DNA of 51,732 nt, taken from the NCBI GenBank assembly GCA_019116525.1, contig DXBM01000011.1, forward strand, positions 1-51,732. Reading direction: 5' to 3'. How positions within the stretch are numbered: position 1 is the stretch's first letter; each line of letters begins with the position of its first letter. Source of the stretch: Candidatus Olsenella pullistercoris (lineage in GTDB: Bacteria > Actinomycetota > Coriobacteriia > Coriobacteriales > Atopobiaceae). The notes beneath the pieces are model-generated. The model was not told the origin of the DNA. It worked only from the letters and a program-made list of their open reading frames with translations, and searched no databases. The translations under genes were made by a program, and so were the position numbers. Below are positions 1-9,949 of the stretch, one piece after another.

Positions 1-897
1 ATCCTGGCCGGCGGCTCCGGCACCCGGCTCTACCCGCTCACCACCGTGACGAGCAAGCAGCTGCTGCCCGTATACGACAAGCCGATGGTCTACTACCCGC
101 TCTCCACCCTCATGCTGGCGGGCATTCGCGATATCCTGATCATCTCCACCCCGACCGATCTGCCCAACTTCGAGCGCCTGCTCGGGGACGGCTCGGACTT
201 CGGCATCAGCCTCTCCTATGCCGAACAGCCCTCGCCGGACGGTCTCGCCCAGGCCTTCGTCATCGGGCGCGAGTTCTGCGCTGGCGAGCCCTGCGCGCTC
301 GTGCTCGGCGACAACATCTTCTACGGCAACGGCCTCTCCCGCCACCTCAGGCGCGCCGCCGCCGACGCCGAGGCGGGCCGCCGCGCCACGGTCTTCGGCT
401 ACCGCGTGGACGACCCAGAGCGCTTCGGCGTCGTGGAGTTCGACGAGAACTACAACGCGGTCTCCATCGAGGAGAAGCCTGTGCACCCCAAGAGCAACTA
501 CGCCGTCACCGGCCTTTACTTCTACCCCGGTGACGTCTGCGAGCGCGCTGCGCGCGTGGAGCCCTCGGCCCGCGGCGAGTACGAGATTACCGACCTCAAC
601 CGCATGTACCTGGACGACGGCCTGCTCAGCGTGGTGACGCTGGGCCGTGGCTACGCCTGGCTGGACACCGGCACGATGGAGAGCCTCTTCGAGGCCTCCC
701 AGTTCGTGCGCACGGTCGAGACCGCGCAGGACCTGCCCGTCTCCGTGCCCGAGGAGATCGCCTACGAGAACGGCTGGGTCTCCCGCGAGCGCCTGCTCGA
801 GTGCGCGGAGCGCTACGGCAAGAGCAACTACGGCGCCCACCTGCGCGTTGTTGCTGAGGGCAAGATCGCGCCGGACCGCACGTACCCGGAGGAGTAG
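1..897 (+). CDS. rfbA: Glucose-1-phosphate thymidylyltransferase, 5' end cut by window
   Basis: Makes dTDP-glucose from glucose-1-phosphate and dTTP, the first step of dTDP-L-rhamnose synthesis in the cytoplasm. The frame is open from base 1 and begins inside the nucleotide-binding motif [13 protein letters not shown], so only a few N-terminal residues are missing. A GTG at 46 is in frame but falls after this essential motif and cannot be the start. Further family signs are the [16 protein letters not shown] segment, LGDNIFYG, and [19 protein letters not shown], with the usual C-terminal AWLDTGT helix region. The stop is 3 bases before the next gene, so it forms an operon with the epimerase/reductase fusion and rfbB. 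Confidence 0.95.
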   Translation: MLAGGSGTRLYPLTTVTSKQLLPVYDKPMVYYPLSTLMLAGIRDILIISTPTDLPNFERLLGDGSDFGISLSYAEQPSPDGLAQAFVIGREFCAGEPCALVLGDNIFYGNGLSRHLRRAAADAEAGRRATVFGYRVDDPERFGVVEFDENYNAVSIEEKPVHPKSNYAVTGLYFYPGDVCERAARVEPSARGEYEITDLNRMYLDDGLLSVVTLGRGYAWLDTGTMESLFEASQFVRTVETAQDLPVSVPEEIAYENGWVSRERLLECAERYGKSNYGAHLRVVAEGKIAPDRTYPEE

Positions 898-900
898 GGC

Positions 901-2376
901 ATGGAGTTCGAGAGGGACCTGCGCGTTACAGAGACCAACATTCCCGGGCTGCTTGTCGTTGACCTTCCCGTGCACGGCGACGCGCGCGGCTGGTTCAAGG
1001 AGAACTGGCAGCGGGAGAAGATGGTCGCCCTCGGCCTGCCGGACTTCCGCCCCGTGCAGAACAACATCAGCTTCAACGCGAGCCGCGGCGTCACGCGCGG
1101 CGTCCACGCCGAGCCGTGGAACAAGTTCGTCTCCGTCGCCACAGGGCGCATCTTCGGCGCGTGGGTGGACCTGCGCCCCGGGGGGACGTTCGGTGAGGTG
1201 TATACCTGCGAGGTGGGCCCCGACCGTGCGGTCTTCACCCCCCGCGGCGTGGGCAACTCCTTCCAGGCGCTCGAGGACGGCACAGCCTACACCTACCTCG
1301 TGGACGCCCACTGGTCCGCCGAGCTCAAGGGGACCTACACCTTCGTCAGCCTGGCCGACCCGGCGCTCGGCATCGACTGGCCCATCCCGCTCTCCGAGGC
1401 CACGCTCTCCGAGGCCGACAGGGGCCACCCCATGCTCGCCGACGCCCTGCCCATGGCGCCCGAGCGCACGCTCGTCACCGGCTGCAACGGCCAGCTCGGG
1501 CGCGCGGTGCGCCGGCTCGCCGAGGGGCGGGGCCTCCTCGGCAGCTTCGACTTCTGCGACATCGACGAGTTCGACTTCTCGGACCCCGCCCAGTACGGCC
1601 GGGTCGACTGGTCCCTCTACGGGACCGTGATCAACTGCGGAGCCTACACCGCCGTGGACCGCGCGGAGGCGCCCGAGGGTCGCGCCGCCTGCTGGGGGGC
1701 CAACGCGACCGGCCCGGCGCTGCTCGCCCGCGCGTGCGCCGAGCGCGGCGTCACGCTCGTGCACGTCTCCTCCGACTACGTCTTCGACGGCAGCGCCGAT
1801 AACCACGGCGAGGGCGAGCCCCTCTCGCCCCTGTCCGTCTACGGCCAGTCCAAGGCCGCCGGCGACCTGGCCGTGGCGGGCTGCCCGAGGCACTACGTGG
1901 TCCGCTCCTCCTGGGTCATCGGCGAGGGCCGCAACTTCGTCCGCACCATGGCCGCGCTCTCGCGCCGCTGCGCCGACCCGTCGGACCCGCTCGGGCGCGT
2001 GACGGTGGTGGACGACCAGCTGGGGCGGCTCACCTTCGCGGACCAGATGGCCGAGGGCATCCTCTGGCTCCTCGGGTACCGGGACGGGGACCTCGAGCCG
2101 AGCTCCCCGGCCCCGTACGGCACCTACAACCTCACCGGCTCCGGCCGCGTGGCCTCCTGGGCCGACGTCGCCCGCGAGGTCTTCGACGCCACCTGCGGCA
2201 ACGGGGAGGCCGTCGCGCCCGTCTCCACCGAGGAGTACTACGCCTCCGCCTCCGGCCCCGTGGCCCCGCGCCCCGCCCGCTCCGACCTCGACCTCTCCAA
2301 GATCGGGGCGACGGGCTTCTCGCCGCGCGACTGGGAGGACGAGCTCTCCGAGTACCTGGAGGGGCTGGACGAGTGA
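901..2376 (+). CDS. rfbCD: Bifunctional dTDP-4-dehydrorhamnose 3,5-epimerase / reductase (RmlC-RmlD fusion)
   Basis: One 491-residue protein predicted to do the last two steps of dTDP-L-rhamnose synthesis. Residues 1 to about 185 are an RmlC-like cupin (DARGWFKENW, TRGVHAEPWNK, with the His and Lys expected of the epimerase). From about residue 188 an RmlD-like short-chain reductase follows, with the NAD(P)-binding TGCNGQLGRAV motif, the VSSDYVFDG segment and a catalytic YGQSK (Y-x3-K) near residue 312. The cupin half departs from classical RmlC: the usual G-F-A-H-G segment reads GVGNSF, so one commonly conserved histidine is Asn. Such fused enzymes are known in some Actinobacteria. It starts 3 bases after rfbA and overlaps nothing else of the pathway. 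Confidence 0.9.
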   Translation: MEFERDLRVTETNIPGLLVVDLPVHGDARGWFKENWQREKMVALGLPDFRPVQNNISFNASRGVTRGVHAEPWNKFVSVATGRIFGAWVDLRPGGTFGEVYTCEVGPDRAVFTPRGVGNSFQALEDGTAYTYLVDAHWSAELKGTYTFVSLADPALGIDWPIPLSEATLSEADRGHPMLADALPMAPERTLVTGCNGQLGRAVRRLAEGRGLLGSFDFCDIDEFDFSDPAQYGRVDWSLYGTVINCGAYTAVDRAEAPEGRAACWGANATGPALLARACAERGVTLVHVSSDYVFDGSADNHGEGEPLSPLSVYGQSKAAGDLAVAGCPRHYVVRSSWVIGEGRNFVRTMAALSRRCADPSDPLGRVTVVDDQLGRLTFADQMAEGILWLLGYRDGDLEPSSPAPYGTYNLTGSGRVASWADVAREVFDATCGNGEAVAPVSTEEYYASASGPVAPRPARSDLDLSKIGATGFSPRDWEDELSEYLEGLDE

Positions 2377-2542
2377 TGAAGGCAAGCGGGGACGCCGTGT
2401 TCGAGGCACGACTCTCCGAGGCGATAAGTCGCGGCATTGTTGACATCCGGGTTGGAAGGTACGTGACGTCGGTGGACGAGGCCTTCGCTCGCGCGCGGGC
2501 TCTGGCAAAGAAGCGGGCTGTTTCAAAAAGCCTTGAGTTTAG

Positions 2543-2556
2543 CCCTAAATTTAGGG
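2543..2556. promoter_or_regulatory. 14-bp perfect palindrome, probable toxin-antitoxin operator
   Basis: CCCTAAATTTAGGG is a perfect palindrome 29 bases upstream of the antitoxin start, in an AT-rich stretch unlike the flanking rhamnose genes. A possible -35 (TTGAGT, 2533-2538) and a weak -10 (GAAAAT, 2556-2561) with 17-bp spacing bracket it. Antitoxins of this kind usually repress their own promoter by binding such palindromes; the role here is inferred from position. Confidence 0.55.
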
Positions 2557-2585
2557 AAAATTGGGCAGAGAACAAGGAGGTGGCA

Positions 2586-2833
2586 ATGCTTACAGCAACG
2601 ATGGCGGAAGCCAAGACGAATCTGAGCAAGATGGCGCGCGTGGCAAATGAGACGGGCGAGTCGGTCACGGTTATGCGAAACAGCCGTCCCTGGTTCAAGA
2701 TTGTTCCCCTCGCCTATGAGGACGAGTCAGCCGCAAATGCCCGCGCGCGCTCCGAGGCGGACGCTCTTCTCGCTGACCCTGAGCATGAGACATTTGACGA
2801 CCTGCAGGACTTCTTCTCTGCGGTCGGCCTCTG

Positions 2834-2834
<1 letters not shown>
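2586..2834 (+). CDS. Phd/YefM-like antitoxin
   Basis: An 82-residue antitoxin expected to bind and neutralise the toxin encoded next to it and to autoregulate the pair. The N-terminal part (TATMAEAKTNLSKMARVANETGESVTV, quoted in pieces: AEAKTNLSKM, then ETGESVTVMRNSRPWFKIVP) matches the Phd/YefM DNA-binding fold; the acidic C-terminal tail would wrap the toxin. The ATG at 2586 follows a perfect AAGGAGG at 2574-2580. A longer frame opens at 2373, but it would put the palindromic operator and probable promoter inside the gene. Its extra 71 residues resemble a C-terminal fragment of another antitoxin (SEAISRGIVDIRVGRY...) and may be a remnant. The stop overlaps the toxin start by one base (TGATG). 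Confidence 0.8.
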
Positions 2835-4178
<1,344 letters not shown>

Positions 4179-4264
4179 GGGGCGTCCTTCTCGGCGCGTT
4201 TATACCTCCCAAACCTACGGTCCGAGCCTCAAAACGTAGGTCCGGGCGGCATTAAGCTAGTTGA

Positions 4265-4313
4265 ACCCTCCCAAACCCACGCTTCGGCGAGAAGAACGTG
4301 GGTTTGGGAGGGT
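4265..4313 (+). terminator. 17-bp perfect stem, end of rhamnose operon
   Basis: Arms 4265-4281 and 4297-4313 are perfect reverse complements with a 15-base loop, followed by TCTTT. It lies after rfbB and before the gpsA promoter. A weaker, similarly built hairpin (CCTACG at 4214-4219 with CGTAGG at 4235-4240) precedes it, also after a CCTCCCAAACC stretch, as if the element had been duplicated and diverged. Termination is inferred; the U-tract is short. Confidence 0.6.
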
Positions 4314-4391
4314 CTTTGCGCACAACCGTGCACCGTGGCCACATGCGCTCTTTCAGCGAAGTTGTGCACCGGGCGCGGCCCCCTGGCTCCG

Positions 4392-4420
4392 TTGGAATAA
4401 ACTTACGTACGACTTACAAT
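4392..4420 (+). promoter_or_regulatory. Sigma-70 type promoter for gpsA
   Basis: TTGGAA (4392-4397) and TACAAT (4415-4420) are separated by 17 bp, a near-consensus vegetative promoter, 28 bases upstream of the chosen gpsA start. Confidence 0.65.
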
Positions 4421-4447
4421 TCACCGCCACGGCAATCAGGGGGGAAC

Positions 4448-5503
4448 GTGGGGAACTCTTGCAACAACGGCGCGCAGGGCGCCAAGGTCGGCGTCTTCGG
4501 CAGCGGCGCGTGGGGCCTCGCGCTCGCGAGGCTCTTCTCCAACGAGGGCCACGACGTCACCGTGTGGTCCGAGTCCGAGGCAGTCGTTGAGCGGCTGGGC
4601 GCCACCCGTGTCATCCCCCTGCCCGGCGACCCAGAGCTGCCCGCTGAGGTTGCCCTCACTGCCCAGGTCAAGGACGCGGCGGCCGACAAGGACGTGATCG
4701 TGTTTGTCACCTCGTCCCGCTTCGTGCGCTCGATGGCGGCCCAGGCTGCTCCGTTCGTGCGCCCGGGCACGGTCCTCGTCTGTGCCACCAAGGGCCTCGA
4801 GGAGGGCTCGATGGACACGATGACCGAGGTCATCGCGGACGAGCTCGCCAAGGCGCGCCTCGAGCTCTCGCCCTCCGTGGTGGCGCTCTCGGGCCCCAGC
4901 CACGCCGAGGAGGTCGCGTTCGACATGCCGACCGCCATCGTGGCGGCGAGCGAGAGCGAGGAGGCAGCCCTTCTCGTGCAGCGCCTCTTCTCGAACGAGG
5001 TGCTGCGCGTCTACACGAGCGCCGACGCGCGCGGGGTCGAGCTGTGCGGCGCCCTCAAGAACGTGATCGCCCTCGCGTGCGGCATTGCCCGCGGCCTGGG
5101 CTTTGGGGACAACTCCTCCGCCGCGCTCGTGACGCGCGGCCTTGCCGAGATGCGCCGCCTGGGCACGGCGATCGGCTGTGACCAGGAGACCTTCTTCGGC
5201 CTCGCCTGCACGGGCGACCTCGTTGTCACCGCCGGGAGCCTGCACAGCCGCAACCTGCGCTGCGGCAAGCTGATCGGCTCCGGCGTCCCCGTCGAGGAGG
5301 CGGTCTCGCGGGTCGGTGCGGTGGTCGAGGGCCTGAACGCGCTGCCCGCCGTGCTTGAGCTCTCCGAGAAGACCGGCGTTGAGATGCCCATCTGCGAGAT
5401 GGTCGGGAGGGTGGTCTCGGGCGAGGTGATGCCCAAGGACGCGGCGGCCCTGCTCATGGGGCGCGAGCTCAAGTCAGAGGGCCCCGACGCCTACGAGGCG
5501 TAG
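4448..5503 (+). CDS. gpsA: Glycerol-3-phosphate dehydrogenase [NAD(P)+]
   Basis: Makes sn-glycerol-3-phosphate from dihydroxyacetone phosphate for membrane lipid synthesis. The protein has the N-terminal dinucleotide motif GSGAWGLALARLF (about residues 17-29), VLSGPSHAEEV-like text (read as ALSGPSHAEEVA, about 147-158), GALKNVIALACGIARGLG with the catalytic lysine, and a normal family length of 351 residues. The GTG at 4448 is chosen because AGGGGGGAA sits just upstream and a good promoter precedes it. An in-frame GTG further up at 4298 would begin inside the rfbB terminator stem. It is apparently transcribed alone. Confidence 0.92.
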   Translation: MGNSCNNGAQGAKVGVFGSGAWGLALARLFSNEGHDVTVWSESEAVVERLGATRVIPLPGDPELPAEVALTAQVKDAAADKDVIVFVTSSRFVRSMAAQAAPFVRPGTVLVCATKGLEEGSMDTMTEVIADELAKARLELSPSVVALSGPSHAEEVAFDMPTAIVAASESEEAALLVQRLFSNEVLRVYTSADARGVELCGALKNVIALACGIARGLGFGDNSSAALVTRGLAEMRRLGTAIGCDQETFFGLACTGDLVVTAGSLHSRNLRCGKLIGSGVPVEEAVSRVGAVVEGLNALPAVLELSEKTGVEMPICEMVGRVVSGEVMPKDAAALLMGRELKSEGPDAYEA

Positions 5504-5573
5504 CCTCTCGCCGAGAAGGTTCCTCGCTGCGGCAGAGAACGGGCAGAATGGTGGCAGCCAAAGGGAGGCAGCC

Positions 5574-6974
5574 ATGTCTGTTGTCGCAGCGTTCGCCGTT
5601 CCGCATCCGCCGCTGATCGTGCCGGGGGTGGGTCATGGTCGCGAGGCAGAGATCGCTGCGACCGTCACCGCCTACGAAGAGGTCGCGCGGCGCGTGGCAG
5701 AGCTCGCGCCAGAGACGGTTGTGATCTCCAGTCCGCATGCGACCTCCTACCTTGATTACTTTCACATCTCGCCCGGCGCGGGCGCCCGAGGTGACTTCCG
5801 CGACTTCGGGGACCCGTCGGATGGCTCCAGCGTGACCTATGACCAGGAGTTTGTTCGCGAGCTCGCGGATGCCGCGACGGCGGCGGGCATCTCTGCCGGC
5901 ACGAGCGGCGAGCGCGAGCGGGCTCTCGATTGGGGCACGCTCGTGCCGCTCCACTTCATTCAGGGAAGCTGCCCGGCTGTGCGCGTGGTTCGCATGGGGC
6001 TCTCGGGTCTCTCGCCGATCGAGCACTATCGGCTGGGAAGGCTCGTGCAGCAGACCGCCGAGCGTCTGGGTAGGCGCGTGGTGTACGTGGCCTCGGGAGA
6101 CCTTTCGCACAAGCTTGCCGAGGACGGTCCGTATGGGTTCGCGCCGGACGGCCCCCTCTTTGACAAGAGGGTCTGCGAGGCGTTTGCGAGCGGGGACTTT
6201 CTCTCGCTGCTCACGATTGACCAAGGGTTCTGCGATCGGGCGGCGGAGTGCGGGCTGCGCTCGTTCCAGATTATGGCCGGGGCGCTCGACGGCACGCCCG
6301 TGCGATCCGAGCTGCTTTCATACGAGGGCCCCTTTGGCGTGGGATACGGTGTTGCCGCCTTCACGCCTGCGGGTGACGCGGGCTCTGACCCGGAGCGCAG
6401 CCTGGAGGAGGCCTATCGGCAGTTTCATGAGAGGGTGCTGGCGGAGACGCGAGAGCGAGAGGACGCCTACGTGAGGCTTGCTCGCGCGTCGCTTGAGGGC
6501 TACGTGCGGGATGGTGTGCGGGCGGAGCTTCCGAACGACCTTCCAGACGAGCTCGTGAGGCGTCGTGCGGGCGCCTTTGTCTCCCTCAAGCGGGACGGAA
6601 GGCTTCGGGGGTGCATCGGAACCATCTTCCCTGCGCGCGGGAGCCTTGCTGAGGAGATTGCGGAGAACGCAATCTCCGCCGGTTGCCATGACCCGCGCTT
6701 CTCGCCCGTCACAGCCGAGGAGCTGCCCGAGCTGGTCTACGACGTGGATGTGCTCGGAGAGCCTGAGCGGATCGAGGACCGCGCCCAGCTCGACCCAACG
6801 CGCTACGGCGTCATCGTGAGCGCCCCGGACGGTCGTCGCGGACTGCTCCTGCCCAACCTGGACGGGGTGGACACGGTCGATGAGCAGCTGCGCATTGCCG
6901 CGCGCAAGGGAGGGATCTCGCTTGCCGAGAGGGGTGTGCGCCTGGAGCGCTTTGAGGTGGTGCGTCACCTGTGA
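5574..6974 (+). CDS. AmmeMemoRadiSam fusion: Memo-like (AmrB) plus AMMECR1 (AmrA) domains
   Basis: A 466-residue two-domain protein. Residues 1 to about 265 match the Memo/class III extradiol dioxygenase-like family (VPHPPLIVPGVGHG, VISSPHATSYLDYF, YVASGDLSHKL, SYEGPFGVGYG), which keeps metal-ligand-type histidines but has no firmly known bacterial reaction. Residues about 295-466 are an AMMECR1 domain (GAFVSLKRDGRLRGCIGT, YDVDVLGEPE). In many bacteria and archaea these domains occur with a dedicated radical SAM protein, which is exactly the next gene here, overlapping by four bases. The start has AAAGGGAGG upstream. The function of this three-part system is still open; joint action is inferred from fusion and overlap. 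Confidence 0.88.
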   Translation: MSVVAAFAVPHPPLIVPGVGHGREAEIAATVTAYEEVARRVAELAPETVVISSPHATSYLDYFHISPGAGARGDFRDFGDPSDGSSVTYDQEFVRELADAATAAGISAGTSGERERALDWGTLVPLHFIQGSCPAVRVVRMGLSGLSPIEHYRLGRLVQQTAERLGRRVVYVASGDLSHKLAEDGPYGFAPDGPLFDKRVCEAFASGDFLSLLTIDQGFCDRAAECGLRSFQIMAGALDGTPVRSELLSYEGPFGVGYGVAAFTPAGDAGSDPERSLEEAYRQFHERVLAETREREDAYVRLARASLEGYVRDGVRAELPNDLPDELVRRRAGAFVSLKRDGRLRGCIGTIFPARGSLAEEIAENAISAGCHDPRFSPVTAEELPELVYDVDVLGEPERIEDRAQLDPTRYGVIVSAPDGRRGLLLPNLDGVDTVDEQLRIAARKGGISLAERGVRLERFEVVRHL

Positions 6975-7834
6975 GCGCTGCGGTGGAGTGCGCGACGTGC
7001 CCTCGTCACTGCCATCTTGCCCCGGGCGCTCTCGGCGCGTGCCGCGCGCGTCGCAACGTGGGCGGAAAGATGATTGCCGAGAACTACGGGCGCGTGACCT
7101 CGCTCGCGCTCGATCCCGTTGAGAAGAAGCCCCTTGCTCGATTCCGTCCGGGCAGCCTCGTGGTGTCCGTGGGAAGCTACGGCTGCAACCTTGCGTGCCC
7201 GTTCTGCCAGAATCATGAGATCTCGCAGGCAGCGAGCGGAAACATAGCATGGCGGGAGCTCTCGCCCGATGATCTGGTCTCGCTCGCTGCCGCTGCGCGC
7301 GACCGCGACCCGCGCATCGCAGGGGTGGCGTTCACGTACAACGAGCCTCTCGTGGGGTGGGAGTACGTTCGTGACTGCGCCCGTCTTGCTCGCGAGTGCG
7401 GCCTTGCGACGGTGCTTGTCTCGAACGGGCTCGCCGAGCCCGAGGTCATAGACGAGCTGGCTCCGCTTCTTGACGCGGCGAACATCGACCTCAAGTCGTT
7501 CTCGTCCGCGTTCTATGACGCGTGCGGCGGTCCCACGGGTGCGCTCGACGCCGTGCGCGCGACGATTGCACGCCTGGCAGACGAGCCAGGCTGCCACCTT
7601 GAAGTCACGACCCTCGTTGTTCCGGGCATGAATGACTCCGAGGAAGAGATGGGGCAGATTGCCACCTGGCTCGCCTCGCTTGGTGGGGGAGCGGAGGGCA
7701 TTGTGCATCACGTGACGCGGTTCTTTCCCCGTTGGCGCATGAGGGGTGCCGCGCCAACTCCCGTAGAGACCGTTCATCGTCTTGCCGAGGTCTCGCGCGG
7801 GCACCTTCGGCACGTCCTCGTCGGCAACTGCTGA
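6971..7834 (+). CDS. AmmeMemoRadiSam radical SAM protein (AmrS type)
   Basis: A 287-residue radical SAM enzyme. The cluster-binding C-x3-C-x2-C is at C72, C76 and C79 (GCNLACPFCQNHEIS), a form typical of the AmmeMemoRadiSam and pyruvate formate-lyase-activator-like group. Four more cysteines at 7, 10, 14 and 24 (ECATCPRHC...GAC) are characteristic of AmrS and may bind a second metal site. Later family text includes FTYNEPLVGWEY and NIDLKSF. The GTG start overlaps the stop of the AMMECR1/Memo fusion (GTGA), so the two are translationally coupled. It ends 31 bases from the convergent FUSC gene. The substrate is unknown. Confidence 0.87.
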   Translation: MSAAVECATCPRHCHLAPGALGACRARRNVGGKMIAENYGRVTSLALDPVEKKPLARFRPGSLVVSVGSYGCNLACPFCQNHEISQAASGNIAWRELSPDDLVSLAAAARDRDPRIAGVAFTYNEPLVGWEYVRDCARLARECGLATVLVSNGLAEPEVIDELAPLLDAANIDLKSFSSAFYDACGGPTGALDAVRATIARLADEPGCHLEVTTLVVPGMNDSEEEMGQIATWLASLGGGAEGIVHHVTRFFPRWRMRGAAPTPVETVHRLAEVSRGHLRHVLVGNC

Positions 7835-7865
7835 GGCGTTCCTGCGGTTCGGAGCAAGCCCCTCT

Positions 7866-9893
7866 TTACCTGCGGACCTCGTCTAGATACCGGGGACGCT
7901 TCACGAGCGCGCCGCGCGCCTCGTCAACAGCAAGGCGCAGCTCGCCCGCGCGGTCGATGTACTGCTGGAGCACGTAACGCAAATCCTCGTCAGAGAGACC
8001 AAAGACGAGCTCCTCGGCCCTGTCGACGCCCGTTCCAAAGCGCTCTGGGTCGCAGTGCGCCTCGGCGAGGTCGATGATCTTCTCGAACGTGGCCCGCTCT
8101 TCTGGGAGCACGGCACCCATCCTGACCATGAGCTCGAGCTGCTCGAGCTCGCAGCTGATCTCCCAGAGGCAGAAGAGCATCCGGTCGGCAGCGTCTCGGT
8201 AGCGCGTCACCTCCGCGATCTCCGCGGTCCTCTCGCCCGAGGCGGAGATTGAGTCGAGCACCGCGTTGGCCTGCGTGTGCACCATCTGGAAGTGCAGGAG
8301 GCGCTCCGAGGAGACGACCGTGTCAACGCGCTCGTAGAGCGTCGTGCGAACGAGGTCCCAGCTGCTTCGTACCATCGCAAAGAGCTGGCGCACGTCCGCG
8401 GCGAGAAGGCGCCTGTCCGAGGTCGGCAGCACGAGGCGGTTGACGAGCGCCACCGTGACAACGGCGAGCACGAGCGAGCCGAGGCGCATCATCGTGGCAT
8501 AGCCGTCGTCAATGGAGACGGAGGCCATGGTCACCGCATAGGCAGTTGCAAAGAAGGCTGAGGTCACAGTGCCCGGCGTGGCCGCATAGAGTGGAGCCAC
8601 GAGAACCATGCCCAGCACCATGATGCCGGCCCATCCCAGGTTGAGGAGCGCGACCGCGTGCACGAACACGCAGCCGAGCGCGGTGCCTGTCATGCGCGTT
8701 CTCATGCGGCGGGAGCTCTCGTCGGGGAAGGGCTGAAGCAAGAGGTACGCGTGAAGGACGTACCAGTAGAGGTGGTCCACGGGAAGCAGCAGGTTGGCGC
8801 TGCAGCTCACGGCGAGGACAACGCCGCAGCGCACCGAGAAGCGCATCTCAAACGAGTCCAGCGAGGGCCGTTTGCGAAAGAGCGCAGTGCGCGCCACGTC
8901 AGTGGCAGACATGTGCCAGGCACGCTGCTGGGGGTCGTCGGCAACGCGCACGATAAGTGCAAGCATGTTGAGATAGCTGCGACAGAAGATGCGGAAGCGC
9001 GGCTCCTCCACGTGCAGCTCGCGAAGGAGCTCCTGAGAGCGCGCGGCCAGTGCGGCGCGTTGGCTCCCGTCCGCGTCCGCGTCAATCACGAGGTCGAGCT
9101 CGCGCGTGAGTTTGGACAGCTCGGCGAGAAGGGCGGCGTGGTCGGCGCGGTGCCGGTCGCTCCAGTCAAAGTTCCCGGTGAGGTATGCCGTGCGCTGCGC
9201 GAGCGTGGCGAGCATGTCGAGGAGGTTCGTGGTGCGTGGCGGCGCCGTTGAGTCCTCGCGCGCTGAGTAGGCGAGCGCGGCGAACTCTCGTCGCAGGGAG
9301 AGAAGCTCGGCGCGCAGGTCGTCGTCAATCCCGTCTGCTGCCGCGCGCCCGAGGTCGTTCGCGAGCCGGCGGACGCACGCGTGCAGCCTGCCGTGAGCCT
9401 CGTGCTTGCGCCGGCGAAGCGCCCCGGCAGCGAGCAGCCCGACGCTCAGCGTGACGCAGCAGGCGGCGAGCACGGCTGCCTGCGTGGCAAAGGACTCGAC
9501 CAGGTTGCCGGGACGCAGCTGCAAGAAGGCGAACAGCATCGTGTAGGGGAAGTAGCGGCGCGGGTTGAGCTGCGAGGAGCGCATGAACACGAGGGCGAAC
9601 GGCATGGCGAGGTTCACGACGACGCAGAGCGCCACGCTCGTCACCGCCAGGCGCGCGCCCACGAGCGCGAGCGCGCTCACCAGAAAGAAGCGCGCGTACT
9701 GGCCCGGAGGGTTGTACTTCTCGAGGCGCGTCTCAAAGAGGGTGGTGAACGGGGAGACAGCGAGCAGGTACGTGTCACCAAAGCCAAGCTGCACTATCCA
9801 GAAGAGGGCAATGAAGAACACGATGACGGGCAGCGTGCCCACGATCTGGTCACGCCACTTCTCGAGCCAACCGTTGATCTTCTCGCCCCTCAT
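7866..9893 (-). CDS. FUSC/YccS-like inner membrane protein
   Basis: A 675-residue membrane protein built as two sets of hydrophobic helices separated by a long soluble region. The first set follows the N-terminus (TLPVIVFFIALFWIVQLGFG, then several segments up to about residue 160), and the second lies around 370-500 (FSVRCGVVLAVSCSANLLL, YWYVLHAYLLLQP). This is the layout of fusaric acid resistance/YccS-type proteins, a family linked to export or envelope functions but mostly unassigned. The last 170 residues are a cytoplasmic helical domain. The frame stays open upstream to 10469, but that part is antisense to the NRAMP-like gene. The ATG at 9893 directly precedes the first membrane segment. 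It lies 56 bases downstream of the NRAMP-like gene and may be co-transcribed with it. Confidence 0.75.
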   Translation of the reverse strand: MRGEKINGWLEKWRDQIVGTLPVIVFFIALFWIVQLGFGDTYLLAVSPFTTLFETRLEKYNPPGQYARFFLVSALALVGARLAVTSVALCVVVNLAMPFALVFMRSSQLNPRRYFPYTMLFAFLQLRPGNLVESFATQAAVLAACCVTLSVGLLAAGALRRRKHEAHGRLHACVRRLANDLGRAAADGIDDDLRAELLSLRREFAALAYSAREDSTAPPRTTNLLDMLATLAQRTAYLTGNFDWSDRHRADHAALLAELSKLTRELDLVIDADADGSQRAALAARSQELLRELHVEEPRFRIFCRSYLNMLALIVRVADDPQQRAWHMSATDVARTALFRKRPSLDSFEMRFSVRCGVVLAVSCSANLLLPVDHLYWYVLHAYLLLQPFPDESSRRMRTRMTGTALGCVFVHAVALLNLGWAGIMVLGMVLVAPLYAATPGTVTSAFFATAYAVTMASVSIDDGYATMMRLGSLVLAVVTVALVNRLVLPTSDRRLLAADVRQLFAMVRSSWDLVRTTLYERVDTVVSSERLLHFQMVHTQANAVLDSISASGERTAEIAEVTRYRDAADRMLFCLWEISCELEQLELMVRMGAVLPEERATFEKIIDLAEAHCDPERFGTGVDRAEELVFGLSDEDLRYVLQQYIDRAGELRLAVDEARGALVKRPRYLDEVRR

Positions 9894-9949
9894 GCATCCA
9901 TTGTACGGAAAGCCGCCTTGGGCGAAAGCAAGCTGCCGTCCGCGGCGTG

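Noticed and set aside
2373-2585. Start of the antitoxin at 2373/2376
   Set aside because: Would include the operator palindrome and probable promoter in the coding region; ATG 2586 has a perfect Shine-Dalgarno.
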